Assembly: GCF_001612905.1 (NCBI RefSeq)
Contig: NZ_BDBI01000023.1
Span: 160,599 to 224,598 of the forward strand
DNA: 64,000 bases
From: Nocardia ignorata NBRC 108230
GTDB lineage: Bacteria > Actinomycetota > Actinomycetes > Mycobacteriales > Mycobacteriaceae
Reading direction: 5' to 3'
How positions within the stretch are numbered: position 1 is the stretch's first letter; every line of letters starts with the position of its first letter. The notes under the pieces were generated by a model. That model was not told the origin of the DNA. It was given only the letters and a program-made list of their open reading frames with translations, and searched no databases. A program made the translations under genes and the position numbers. Of this stretch, positions 1-11,000 are shown in pieces.

Positions 1-1512
1 GAGCGCACCGGGATCATCGGCGAGAACGGTTCGGGCAAGTCCACCCTGCTGCGCCTGCTGGCCGGCCGCGAACTGCCCGATTCCGGCGAGGTGACGGTCC
101 GGGCCGACGGTGGCGTCGGCTATCTCGCCCAGGACGAGGAACTTCCACCGCACCTCACTGTGCAGGAGATCATCGACCGCGCCCTGGCCGACCTACGGGC
201 CATCGAGGATCGCCTGCGAACGCTGGAAGTTGCGATGGCCGACGGTGACGGCCTGGCCGAATATGCGGAGCTGACAACCCTTTTCGAGCTGCGTGGCGGT
301 TACGACGCCGAAGCCGAGGTGGAACGGGCCCTGCACGGTCTCGGGCTCGGACTCGTCGCCCGCGACCGCCGCGTCGGCGACCTGTCCGGTGGCGAACAGG
401 TCCGATTGCGGTTGGCCTCGGTGCTGGCGGCGGGCACCGAGGTGCTGCTGCTCGACGAGCCGACCAACCATCTCGACGACACCGCCATGACCTGGCTCGA
501 AGACCACCTGCGCACCCGTCGCGGCACCATCGTCACGGTGTCGCACGACCGGCGGTTCCTCGAACGCGTCGCCACCGACCTGCTCGAGGTCGACGCCGAC
601 CGCAGACGAGTGGTCCGCTACGGCAACGGTTACGTGGGCTACCTCACCGAGAAAGCGGCGGCCAGGCAACGTTGGGAGCAGGCCCACGAACAGTGGCAGG
701 CCGATATCGCCCGCCTGCGCGAGACCGCCGCGACCACCGCCCGCGCGGTGGCACCGGGCCGGGCGATGAAGGACAACAACAAGATGGCCTACGACCGGGC
801 CGGGGGGCGCGTGCAGCAGTCGTTGGCCAGCCGCGTCCGCAATGCGGAGGAACGTTTGCGGCGGCTGCTTGCCGACCCCGTACCCGCACCGCCGCAGCCG
901 CTGCGGTTCACCCCGGTGCTGCGGACCCGGCGGGTGCAGGGGCCGGTGCTCGAAGCGGTCGACGTGGCGGTCGAGGGTCGGCTGCACCGTACGAGCTTGT
1001 CGATCGCGGCGGGGGAGCGGGCGCTGATCACCGGGCCCAACGGCGTCGGAAAGTCCACGCTACTCAGGGTTCTCACCGGCGAAGTCACACCTGACGCCGG
1101 CACCGTGACACGGCGCGGACGCATCGGCTACCTGGCCCAGGAGTCTTCGTTCCCCGACCCGTCGCAAACCCTGGCCGCCGCCTTCGCGCACGGTCGCGCG
1201 GGCGACGCCGAGGAGCACACCGAGCAACTACTCGCCCTCGGCCTGTTCGATCGCGCGCGGCTGGATACCCGCGTGGCCGACCTGTCCACCGGCCAACGCC
1301 AACGCCTGGCCCTCGCCCGCCTCGTCACCGAGCCCGTCGACGCCCTGCTCCTCGACGAACCGACCAACCACCTCTCGCCGGCCCTGGTCGAAGACCTGGA
1401 AACCGCCCTGGGCACCTATCGCGGTGCACTGCTGGTCGTCAGCCACGACCGCCGCCTGCGCTCACGCTGGCGCGGCGCCCACCTCGCCCTCGGCGCCACC
1501 GCCACCGTCTGA
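1..1512 (+). CDS. ABC-F ATPase, antibiotic-resistance type (5' end outside window)
   Basis: The reading frame is open from base 1, so the gene starts upstream. Two ABC ATPase halves are visible. The first has Walker A GENGSGKST at the left edge, signature LSGGEQ and Walker B LLLDEPTNHLDD. The second has GPNGVGKST, LSTGQRQR and LLLDEPTNHLSP. There are no membrane segments. The roughly 85-residue linker between the halves contains a KDNNKMAYDRAGGR-like stretch, which I associate with actinomycete ARE-type ABC-F proteins that bind the ribosomal E site and displace antibiotics. ABC-F proteins are soluble translation factors, not transporters. A decayed xenobiotic acetyltransferase follows directly, which suits a resistance role. 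The drug class cannot be read from the sequence. Confidence 0.85.
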   Translation, partial: ERTGIIGENGSGKSTLLRLLAGRELPDSGEVTVRADGGVGYLAQDEELPPHLTVQEIIDRALADLRAIEDRLRTLEVAMADGDGLAEYAELTTLFELRGGYDAEAEVERALHGLGLGLVARDRRVGDLSGGEQVRLRLASVLAAGTEVLLLDEPTNHLDDTAMTWLEDHLRTRRGTIVTVSHDRRFLERVATDLLEVDADRRRVVRYGNGYVGYLTEKAAARQRWEQAHEQWQADIARLRETAATTARAVAPGRAMKDNNKMAYDRAGGRVQQSLASRVRNAEERLRRLLADPVPAPPQPLRFTPVLRTRRVQGPVLEAVDVAVEGRLHRTSLSIAAGERALITGPNGVGKSTLLRVLTGEVTPDAGTVTRRGRIGYLAQESSFPDPSQTLAAAFAHGRAGDAEEHTEQLLALGLFDRARLDTRVADLSTGQRQRLALARLVTEPVDALLLDEPTNHLSPALVEDLETALGTYRGALLVVSHDRRLRSRWRGAHLALGATATV

Positions 1513-1990
1513 ATCGCGAAGGACCCTCGTGCCCCCGGCGCCCGGTTCATCATGAACGGCGCCAACCATCGAATGGACGGGCCCGTCGACCTACCCGTTC
1601 CCGGTCCTCGGCGGTTCCTGGGCCGACCACATCGACCTGGTCATGGACCTGCCGAGCCGTGGCGACACGGTGATCGGCAACGATGTGTGGATCGGCAACG
1701 GCGCGACCTTGATGCCCGGCGTCCGCGTCGGCAACGGGGCGATCATCGGTACGGGCGCCGTGGTCACCGCCGATGTGCCCGACTACGGGATCGTCGGTGG
1801 CAACCCCGCCCGGCTGATCGGAACCCGTTATCCCGCGGCCGAAGTCGACCGTCTGCTGGCTTGTGCCTGATGGGGCTGGCCGCTCGACCACATCACCCGC
1901 CATATTCGAACTATCATGGCCGGTAGCGTCGATGCATTGGAATCGGCTGCCGCCGAGCTCGATTCGGATCGACGCGCCGAACCGAAAGGT
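1513..1990 (+). pseudogene. Decayed CatB/Vat-type xenobiotic acetyltransferase
   Basis: Remnant of a hexapeptide-repeat (left-handed beta-helix) O-acetyltransferase of the streptogramin/chloramphenicol XAT family. The frame opens with RFIMNGANHRMDGP near 1543. It then needs a one-base shift near 1578 to continue as STYPFPVLGGSW, then GDTVIGNDVWIGNGATLMPG and IVGGNPARLIG. A TGA at 1868-1870 interrupts it, and family-like sequence resumes as WGWPLDHITRHIRTIMAG to about 1960. The N-terminal third is missing and the upstream ABC-F gene abuts it. One frameshift, one internal stop and a lost start make function very unlikely. The 76-residue open stretch at 1643-1870 is only a piece of it. Confidence 0.75.
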
Positions 1991-1995
1991 CAGCA

Positions 1996-2163
1996 ATGCC
2001 CATCCGATTCCGCCAGCGCAAATCCTTCGGCCCCCTGAAGTTCAATTTCACCCAGTCGGGCCTGTCGTCCTGGGGCATCAAAATCGGTCCCTGGTCCTGG
2101 AACTCGCGCACCAGGAAGAACGCCGTCGACCTCCCCGGCCCCCTGAGCTGGCGCCAGCGCTGA
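1996..2163 (+). CDS. DUF4236-type small protein (55 aa)
   Basis: Short gene starting at ATG 1996, six bases after an AAAGG ribosome-binding site, and ending in TGA at 2161. The product opens MPIRFRQRKSFGPLKFNF and continues with TQSGLSSWGIKIGPWSWN and a final LPGPLSWR. That is the layout of DUF4236 domains: an RFRKS-like opening, a basic/aromatic strand with SG, then a Gly/Trp-rich strand and PGxLSWR. Function is unknown; the domain is found at the N-terminus of many bacterial proteins and alone in actinomycetes. The start overlaps the tail of the acetyltransferase remnant. The family match is from memory of the pattern. Confidence 0.65.
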   Translation: MPIRFRQRKSFGPLKFNFTQSGLSSWGIKIGPWSWNSRTRKNAVDLPGPLSWRQR

Positions 2164-2191
2164 AACTCGGGCTTGTTTCGTCTTCGCCGCG

Positions 2192-2866
2192 TCAGGTCAG
2201 GTCGGAGAAGCGTTCGACCTCTTCGATGCGCCCGGAGACGATCAGCTGATCGCCCTCGGCGACGACGGAGTCCGGTGTGGCATAGGTGAATTCGCCGCCG
2301 CGGTGTTTGATGGCGACGACGGTGATGTCGAAGTGCTTGCGCAGCCCGCTGCCTGTGAGGGTCGCCCCGACGGCCGATCGGGGCGCGGTGGTCTTGGCCA
2401 TGGCGTAGTCGGTGTCGAACTCGATGTAGTCGATCATCCGGCCGGTGACCAGGTGCGCGACCCGTTCACCCATGTCGTGTTCGGGCAGCACCACATGGTG
2501 TGCGCCGACGCGTTCGAGGATCTGCCCGTGCTGACGGCTGGTCGCCTTCGCCCAGATCTTGGGGATCCGGTAGTCGGCGAGCAACGAGGTGGTGAGGATG
2601 CTCGCCTCCATATTGGAGCCGATGCTCACCACCGCGTGCGGGAAGTCGGGCACCCCGAGCTGCTCCAGCGCTGTCGTATCGGTGGTGTCCGCCACGGCGA
2701 CATGGGTCAGTAGGTCCGAATACTGCTGCACGATATGTGGATTCGAGTCGATCGCGAGCACCTCGGAACCGTGCGTCACCAATTCGCGGGCCAATGCCCC
2801 GCCGAAGCGGCCGAGCCCGATGACGACGACGCGCGTGCTGTGTTTGCGTGCGGTTCTACCCGACAA
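2192..2866 (-). CDS. ktrA: KtrA-type potassium uptake regulatory subunit
   Basis: A 224-residue cytosolic RCK protein. The N-terminal Rossmann fold carries VVVIGLGRFGGALA, a GxGxxG nucleotide-binding loop, and an acidic residue after the second strand (LAIDSNP). The C-terminal half resembles an RCK_C ligand domain. KtrA forms a ring that gates the KtrB channel-transporter in response to ATP/ADP or c-di-AMP. It lies downstream of and overlaps the ktrB-like gene by 11 bases, so translation is probably coupled. It is distinguished from two-RCK TrkA by its length. Confidence 0.9.
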   Translation of the reverse strand: MSGRTARKHSTRVVVIGLGRFGGALARELVTHGSEVLAIDSNPHIVQQYSDLLTHVAVADTTDTTALEQLGVPDFPHAVVSIGSNMEASILTTSLLADYRIPKIWAKATSRQHGQILERVGAHHVVLPEHDMGERVAHLVTGRMIDYIEFDTDYAMAKTTAPRSAVGATLTGSGLRKHFDITVVAIKHRGGEFTYATPDSVVAEGDQLIVSGRIEEVERFSDLT

Positions 2867-4259
2867 TGGGGCGCTCCTCCGGTAGTTCGTAGCGGCGGCC
2901 GCGGTCGCGCAGCGCGAGCGCGGTGGCCAGGGTGATGGGTCCGAGGCGGCCGAGGAACATCAGGGCGACCAGCACGATCAGGCCGGAATCGGGAATGGCG
3001 GCGGTGATCCCGGTGGACAGGCCGACCGTGCCGAAAGCCGAAACCACCTCGAACAGCACGGCATCGAGGTCCATCCCGGTGATGGTCAGCAGGGTCAGCG
3101 TGCCGACGACGACAGCGCCGACCCCGAGCAGCGCCACCGTGATCGCTTGCCGTTGCACCGGCGCGGCCAGCTTGCGGTCGAGCACATGCACGGTCGGTTC
3201 ACCACGAATCTCCGCCGCGATGACGAACGCGAGCAGCGCGAAGGTGGTCACCTTGATGCCGCCCGCCGTGCCCGCGCTGCCGCCGCCGATGAACATCAGG
3301 ATGTCGTTGACCAGCAGGGTCGAGGAGTGCATCGCGCCGACATCCACCGAATTGAAGCCCGCGGTGCGTGGTGAGAGCCCATGGAAGCCGCCGACCAGCA
3401 GTTTCTGCAGTGAACCGAGGGGGCCGAGGGTGCCCGGGTTGGACCATTCGAACGCGGTCACCGCCACGATGCCGAACACCGCGAGCGCGAAGTACGTCCA
3501 CAGCGTGAGCCGGGTGTGCAGTGTCCACCGATGATCGCGGGTGCGGCGGCGCAACCACCTGCCGACCTCGAACAGCACGGGGAAGCCGAGGCCGCCGAGA
3601 ACCAGGGCGACGGTGATGGGGACGATGATCCACGGATCGGTCGCGTAACCCATCAGGCTGTCCTGGTAGAGCGCGAATCCGGCGTTGTTGTAGGCCGAAA
3701 CGGCGTGGAAGACACCGAGATAGACGCCGTGCCAACCGCCCTGGTCGTACCCGAACACGAATCGCAGCGTCAACGCGATCGCCGTGATCGCCTCGACCAC
3801 CAGGCTCATCCGGATGACCCCGATGACCACCCGCCTGCTTTCCCCGAGCCGCAGCGCCTTCGTCTCGGACTGGGCGATCAGCTGCATCCGCAGCCCCATC
3901 CGCCTGGCCACCAGCAACCCGAGCAGCGAGGCCAGTGTCATGATCCCGAGGCCGCCGATCTGGATCAGCCCGAGGACGACGAGTTCACCGAACAGCGACC
4001 AGTGACTCTCCGTATCGACCACGACGAGCCCCGTCACGCAGACGGCCGAAACGGCGGTGAACAGCGCCGTGACCGGCGCCGTCGCGGTGCGCGATTCCGC
4101 CGCTACGGGCAGCATCAGCAGCAGCGTCCCGACGAGCGTCGCGGCGCCGAATCCCAGGACGACCAGCCTGGCCGGATGGTGCGGGCTGGGGAGCATGCGC
4201 ACCAGGTCCCGGGAAGAAATCACGATGGGCCAGCCTAATTGCCCGACCGGCCCCGGCAT
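2856..4259 (-). CDS. ktrB: KtrB/TrkH-type potassium transporter subunit
   Basis: A 467-residue polytopic membrane protein of the Trk/Ktr/HKT family with four repeated membrane-P-loop-membrane units. Recognisable stretches are AVCVTGLVVVDTESHWS (first pore region), LIQIGGLGIMTLASLLG, HAVSAYNNAGFALY and GLSPRTAGFNSVD (later pore loops), and GGGSAGTAGGIKVTTF. It would import potassium, probably coupled to sodium, with the KtrA subunit encoded just after it. The ATG chosen gives a short cytosolic N-terminus; an internal start about 20 residues later is possible. Confidence 0.9.
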   Translation of the reverse strand: MPGPVGQLGWPIVISSRDLVRMLPSPHHPARLVVLGFGAATLVGTLLLMLPVAAESRTATAPVTALFTAVSAVCVTGLVVVDTESHWSLFGELVVLGLIQIGGLGIMTLASLLGLLVARRMGLRMQLIAQSETKALRLGESRRVVIGVIRMSLVVEAITAIALTLRFVFGYDQGGWHGVYLGVFHAVSAYNNAGFALYQDSLMGYATDPWIIVPITVALVLGGLGFPVLFEVGRWLRRRTRDHRWTLHTRLTLWTYFALAVFGIVAVTAFEWSNPGTLGPLGSLQKLLVGGFHGLSPRTAGFNSVDVGAMHSSTLLVNDILMFIGGGSAGTAGGIKVTTFALLAFVIAAEIRGEPTVHVLDRKLAAPVQRQAITVALLGVGAVVVGTLTLLTITGMDLDAVLFEVVSAFGTVGLSTGITAAIPDSGLIVLVALMFLGRLGPITLATALALRDRGRRYELPEERPIVG

Positions 4260-4464
4260 CCCGACGCGACCGTAAGGATTTCGTCAAGAATCGGCGCGGG
4301 CGACCAGCGTGTCTACGCCCCTTGACGCATGCCGACGTCGCGAAAACCGACAAGTCGTTCCGAATTCTATGCTCGGCGGATGTGCTGAGATAGCCTAACG
4401 AAACACGATCTGCCCGAACGAGTTCCGTGATCCGGCACAGTGGATCCATTGAGGTACAACAGCG

Positions 4465-5085
4465 TTGAGTTCAGGAAAGAGTCTGATCGTCCGCCCGGCA
4501 ACCAGGGCCGACATCGACTCCATGGTGGAAGTGCTCGCCGCCGCTTTCGCCCATGACGATCCGATCGACGAGTACGTCTTTCCAGACGAGACCGTCCGGT
4601 ATCGACGGGCCCCGCGCATGCTGCGCGCCATGATCCGCCACCGCTTCCTGCCTGCGGGCGGGGCCGAGGTGGCGGTGCTCGACGGCCGCGTGGTGGGAGT
4701 CCTGCTGTGGTACCCGCAGGGCTATCGCCCGGGCGGTTTGCGCGAGCTGATCGCCGGCCCGGAGCTGCTCGTCGCGATGGGGTCAGCGGTGCGTCGCGGT
4801 ATCGAGGTCGACGCGGCCATGGATCGCGCCGCTCCGCCCAAACCGCACTTCTTCCACGTCTACCTCGGCGCCGATCCGAGCCTGCAGCGCAGCGGTGTAG
4901 GCCGGGCGCTGTACGCCTCGTTCACCGACAAGGCCGACCGGCAAGGTGCATCGATCTGCGGCATCTGCAAAGACGCCAATGTCGGCTACTACGAGGCGCT
5001 GGGCAACGAGCGCGCCGGATCCGTCCGGCTCGGTGCCTCCGGCCCGGAACTCAACATCATGATTCGCCGCCCGCGGCCGCTCTGA
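4465..5085 (+). CDS. GNAT-family N-acetyltransferase
   Basis: A 206-residue single GNAT domain. The N-terminal strand-helix is LIVRPATRADIDSMVEVL. The acetyl-CoA loop is in YLGADPSLQRSGVGRALY, containing the Q/RxxGxG signature (QRSGVG). The C-terminal half includes VGYYEALGNERAGSVRL. The start is TTG at 4465 with GAGG ten bases upstream. It ends only nine bases before the PKS gene and is very likely in the same transcript. GNAT enzymes acylate amines. Here the attractive, unproven role is to acylate the free amine made by the alpha-oxoamine synthase two genes downstream. A general detoxifying role cannot be excluded. Confidence 0.8.
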   Translation: MSSGKSLIVRPATRADIDSMVEVLAAAFAHDDPIDEYVFPDETVRYRRAPRMLRAMIRHRFLPAGGAEVAVLDGRVVGVLLWYPQGYRPGGLRELIAGPELLVAMGSAVRRGIEVDAAMDRAAPPKPHFFHVYLGADPSLQRSGVGRALYASFTDKADRQGASICGICKDANVGYYEALGNERAGSVRLGASGPELNIMIRRPRPL

Positions 5086-5094
5086 CCCCGAGGA

Positions 5095-8000
5095 ATGCAC
5101 ATGACTGACATCGCCATCGTCGGCATCGGCTGCCGTTATGCGGGCGGCATCGACTCGCCGGAATTGTTCTGGGACTTCGTGATCCACAAGCGCGACGGCG
5201 TTCGTGAGATTCCCGAGGAGCGCTGGGACTGGCGCCGCTACTACGACGAGGACCGGCGCGCCCCCGGCCGCATGTACACCAAACGCGGCGCCTTCATGAC
5301 GGGCGACCCGTGGGCCTTCGACCCGGAGTTCTTCGGCATCTCCCCACGCGAGGCCACCAGCATGGACCCGCAGCAGCGGTTGATCCTCGAGGTGGCCTGG
5401 GAGGCGCTCGACGACGCGGGCGTGGCCGGCCGGGCCGCGGGGTCCTCGCTCGGGGTGTACGTGGGTGCCTTCACCCTCGATCAGATGGTGGTTTCGGCGG
5501 GTGCCGCGCTGCCGCATGTCGACCTGCACACCGCCGTCGGTGTGTCGTACACGATGCTGTCGAACCGGCTCGCGTACGCGCTCGACCTGAAAGGTCCCGC
5601 CGTGACGGTGGATACGGCCTGTTCGTCGTCGCTGGTCGCCCTGCATCTGGCGTGCCGGGCTATCGCCGACGGTGACTGCGAGGTCGCGATCGCCGGTGGC
5701 GTGAACGTGATGGTGCAGCCGGAAACATTCGTCACGATGTGCAAGGGCGGCTTCCTCGCCGCCGACGGGCGGAGCAAGCCGTTCGACGCCGCGGCCGACG
5801 GCTACGGCCGGGGCGAGGGCGCCGGGGTGGTGGTCCTGAAGAAGCTGGCCGACGCCGAACGCGACGGTGACCGGGTCTACGCCGTGGTCAAGGCCACCGG
5901 CGCCAACCAGGACGGGCGGACCACCGCGATCACCGTCCCCAATGCGGAATCCCAGGAAAGCCTCGCGCGCGAGGTGATCCGGCGCTCCGGCCTCGATGTT
6001 CGCGATGTCACCTACGTCGAGGCGCACGGTACCGGCACCCCGGTGGGCGATCCGATCGAACTGCGGGCCATCGGCCGCGCCTACGGCGCACCTGCCGGAC
6101 GGCCGGGGCAGCTCGGCGTCGGGTCGTTGAAGGCCACGCTCGGGCACACCGAGGCCGCCTCGGGTGTCGCGAGCATCATCAAGTCGGCGTTGGCGATTCG
6201 GCATCGCACGATCCCGCCGCAGGGCTGGCTGGACACGCCGAACCCCGATATCCCCTTCGACGAGTGGGGGATTCGGGTACTCACCGAGGCCGAGCCGGTC
6301 GGACCCGACGTCGAGCGCATGGCCGTGGCCGTCAACGGTTTCGGTTACGGCGGGACGAACGCGCACGCGATCCTGCAGGAGTACCGGCCGAGCGCCGAAA
6401 CCGTTCGGCCACCTGTGCATTTCGGCGTGCTGCCGCTGTCGGGGCGTTCCGAGGGTGCGGTACGGGAGCTGGCGCGTGGGTTCGCCGAACGCATCGCCGA
6501 CGGTTCCGATCCGCAGCGGCTGGCGGAGGCGGCGTGGCGGCGGCGCCAGCATCATCCGGTGCGCACGGGCGTCGCCTTCGGTGACGACACCGAGCTGGTG
6601 CAGGGGCTGATCGATCTGGCGACCGGATCGGGCCGGGTCGCCAAGACCGTCGCCAAACGCGCCGGTGAACCGGTGTTCGTCTGCACCGGCATGGGCCCGC
6701 AATGGTGGGGCATGGCACGTGAGCTGCTCACGGCGGAAGGCACTTTCGCTGTCGAAGCGAAGCGGGTGGACGCGGAGTTCCAGGCGGTGGCCGGCTGGTC
6801 GATCATCGAGGAACTGTTGCGGCCCGAGGAAGAATCGAGGGTGCCCTCGACCGCCGTCGCGCAACCGGCCAATTTCCTGGTGCAGGTCGCGCTGTTCGCG
6901 ACGCTGCGGGAGCGGGGGATCGAGCCGGCGGCCGTCGTCGGGCACAGTGTCGGCGAGGTGGCAGCCGCGTACCTGACCGGCATGTTGTCGCTGGTCGACG
7001 CCGTTCTCGTCAGCTACCACCGTTCGCGGCTGCAGGCGACCACGGCGGGCACCGGCGGCATGCTCGCGGTCGGGCTCGGGCCGGACGAGGCCGGTGCGCT
7101 CGTGGCAGGTGAGGACGCGGTCGATATCGCGGCGATCAACAGCCCGTCGGCGGTCACCCTCGCCGGTGCGGTCGACCGGCTCGACGCCGTTGCCCAAACG
7201 CTCACGGAGCGGGGTGTGTTCGCGCGTCGTCTGCAGGTCGAAGTGCCGTATCACAGTGCCCTGATGGACCCGATCCTCGACGAACTGCGTGCCGAACTCG
7301 CCGACATCACCGTCGCCGAACCACGCCTCCCGCTGTACTCCACCGTCACCGGCGAACTGGTCACCGGCGCGGACTGGGACGCCGACTACTGGTGCGCCAA
7401 TGTGCGCCAGCCGGTGCGTTTCGCGGCGGCGGCCACGACGCTCGTGAAGGCGGGACACCGCGTATTCCTCGAAGTCGGCCCGCACCCGGTGCTCGGCGCC
7501 AATATCCGCGAGATCCTCATCGGTGCGGGCGAGACGGGCACGACCATCGCCACCTTGCACCGCAAACAGGACGACGCGCACAGCATGCGTCAGATGCTCG
7601 TCGACCTCTACGCCGCGGGCGCTCTCGATATCGACACCCTGTTCACCGAAGCGGTTCGCCCGACACCGCATATCGACCTGCCGCGCTACCCCTGGCAGCG
7701 CACGGTGCTGCGCTCGGAATTGCCCGAGCTGCGAACGCAACGGCACGGCACCCCGGACGCGCACCCCCTGCTCGGCGACCGGCGCCCCGACGACGCGAGC
7801 ACCTGGCGTCTCAACCTGTCGACCGCCGCGCTGCCCTGGCTCACCGACCATGTCGTCGGCGGCACCGCGATCATGCCGGGCTCGGGCTACCTCGACGCCG
7901 CGCTCAGCGCCGCGGCCGTGCGGGCCGAGTCCGAGCAGGTGGGGCTGGAGGACGTGCGGTTCGTCGCGCCGCTCGTCGTCGACGGTGGTGACGCACCGAT

Positions 8001-11000
8001 CGTCGAACTCCACCTGGAGGTTTCGACCCGACGCTTCACCATCCGTTCGCGCGGCGCCGCGGGTTCGGTGTGGACCGTGCACGCGACCGGACGGCTCGTC
8101 GAGGGCTCCTACGCGCCGGTCGGGGCCGACGTGCCCGACCTCTCCGCGATGACATCGGTCGAACCCGCCGACTTCTACACCGGTCTTGTCGCGGCCGGGC
8201 TCGAGTACGGTCCGGCGTTCCAGCGGGTGACCGCGATCCGGCTCGACACCGACACCGTTGTCGCGCAGGTGAACGGTGAAATCGACCGGGATGCACGCCA
8301 TCTCGCGCACCCCGCCGTGGTCGACGCCGCCTTGCAAACGGTCGCGGCATTGCTCGCCGGGCGTGCCGCCGAAGGGGCGATGGTCCCCGTCGGCGTCCGC
8401 TCGGTGCGCCGGCTGGCCGCGCTGCCCACCGAGATCACGGTGGTCACCCGGATGTCCGGTGACGCCGCCGACATCGACCTGCTCGGCGCCGACAACGCTG
8501 TCTGCCTGCAACTGCGGGGCGTGCGCTTCGCCTCGCTCACGCCGGGTGCGGGACCACTGCGGCGGATGAGCGACTTCTTCTACGAAGAACGCTGGGAGCT
8601 GCGCGACCCGGTCGACACGACCGCGCTTCCCGGCAACGACGGACTGTTCACGCTGGTGCTCGGTTACGGCGAAGGCGTCGAGGACCGCGTCGAGCGGGTG
8701 CACCAGGCCGTGCGCACCGGTGCCGCCGGTTCGGCCGCCGTCCTGCTCGACGACGCCGAGCTGGAAGCGAACCTCACCGCCCGCCTCCGCGACCTCTTCG
8801 CTCTCGAAGTGGTCGAGCGCGTGCATGTTTGCGTGGTTCCCGGCGCCTCGGCCGACGGCGATATACCCACCCTGTGGACCCTTCGCCGGGTCGCGGCCAC
8901 CCTCGAGAGCTTCCTCGACGTCCGCGCGAACGAACTCGCCGTCGACCTGCCCATGACCGGCGACGGGTCACTGCACGCGACGGTCGTCACCGCCAACGCC
9001 TACGCGCACCCGGCCGACCCGACGCCACCCTCGCTCACCCAGGCCGCGATCGCGGGCGCCCGCCGGGTGCTGCTCAACGAACAGTCCAGGCTGCGTTGGC
9101 GGCTCGTCGATATCGACGCTCGGGTCACCGAAACCGAACTGGCCGCCGAACTCGCCGTGCCAGGTGCCTTCACCTACGACCGCAGTGACGAGGTGATCCT
9201 GCGGGACGGACTGCGCTGGGTCACCGTCGTGGACCGGACCATGCCGCAGCGCCTCGAAACGCTCGACACGGCGGAGCCGCTCACCGATCCGGAGGCGAAC
9301 TTCGAACTCGAGCTGCCCCGCTCGCGCACCTTCGCCCGGCTGGGCTGGCGGCGGTGCGAACGCCGTGCACCCGGACCCGGTGAGGTCGAACTGCGCATGC
9401 GCGCGGTCGGCCTGAACTACAAGGACGCGCTGAAGGTGATCGGCGTGCTCGGGGAGCGGGAGCTGGCGCCCACCTATTTCGGCACGGTGCCCGGTATGGA
9501 AGGAGCCGCGACCGTCGTCCGGGTCGGCGCCGAAGTCACCGACGTGGCCGTCGGCGACGAGGTGACCGTGACCTCGAAGGGCATGATCGCCCGGTTCCAC
9601 ACCACCGACGCCGCCCTGCTCGCCCGCGTGCGCCCCGGCACCGATCCCGGGCGCTGCACGAGCGGAACGGCCTTCGCCACCGCCGAACACTCCCTGCTCG
9701 AGCTGGCCAGGATCCAGCCGGGGGAGACCGTGCTGATCCACGGCGCCGCCGGTGGTGTCGGCACCGCCGCGGTGCAGATCGCCAAGCAGCACGGTGCCGT
9801 GGTGATCGGCACCGCGAGCACCGAGCAACGCCGTGCGCTCGTGTCGGCCGAAGGCGCCGATCACGTCCTCGGTTCACGCTCGCTCACGCTCGTGGACGAG
9901 GTGCTCGCGCTCACCGACGGCCGTGGCGTCGACGTGATCCTCAGTACCGCACCCGGTGAGTTGCAACGCCAGAACTTCACTATGGTCGCCGAATTCGGCC
10001 GCATCGTCGAAATCGGCAAGGCCGACATCTACGCCGGTGGCGTGCTGGAACTGGCCGCCTTCGACAAGAACATCGCCTACTACTCCTTCGACCTGGACCG
10101 GATGGCCCGCGTCCGGCGCGACCGCGTGCTCGATCTGGTGCGCGGAATCAACGCCAGGCTCGACGACGGCACCTACCGGGCGCTGCCGTTCACCAGCTAC
10201 GGCACCGCCGAGGTCGGCGAGGCCTTCGAGGCGGTGGCCCGGTCCACCGGAACCGGGCGCGTCGCGCTCGACCTCACCGAAGCCGAGCCCCTCGTCCGCC
10301 CCGCCCAGCCCCAAGTGCGTATCGAAGCGGACGCGAACTACCTGATCACCGGCGGTTTCGGGGCCTTCGGCCTGGCCACCGGACGGTGGTTGGTCGGCAA
10401 CGGCGCCCGCCACCTCACGCTGCTCGGCCGTAGCGGTCCCACCACGGGAGCGGCCGTCGCGCAGCTCGCGGCGTGGGCGCAGCAGGGCATCACGGTGGTC
10501 AGCGAGCTGGTCGACATCACCGATGCCGAGGCCGTCGCCGGGGTGATCGACCGAGCGCACACGGCCGACCATCCGCTGCGCGGTGTGTTCCACACGGCGG
10601 GCGTGATCGACGACAAACGCGCCACGGTGATGGACATCGACAGTCTGGCGGCGGTGTATCGGCCGAAGGTGGACGGCGTGCGCGCCCTGGCGGCGGGTCT
10701 CGAGGCGGCAGGCGTGCGACTCGACCACTTCGTGCTGTACTCCTCCGGCTCGACAATGTTCGGTGCCGTCGGTCAATTCGCCTACACAGCAGCCAATTCC
10801 GCGCTGCAGGCGATGGCCGAATCGGTCGTCCGCACAGGCGGCACGGCGCTCGCGGTCGGCTGGGGTCACATGTCCGGCGGCGGTATGGCCGCCGCCGACG
10901 AGCACATCACCCGGTATCTGCGCACCACCGGCTTCGATCCGCTCGACATGGACGAGGGCGCGCAATATCTGGAACAAGCGCTGCGCCTTGGCATCACGCA

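Noticed and set aside
4783..8826. 1347-residue open frame on the minus strand inside the PKS gene
   Set aside because: Composition (Arg, His, Asp, Gly-rich, no domains) is that of a frame shadow in GC-rich coding DNA; the plus-strand frame has every PKS motif.
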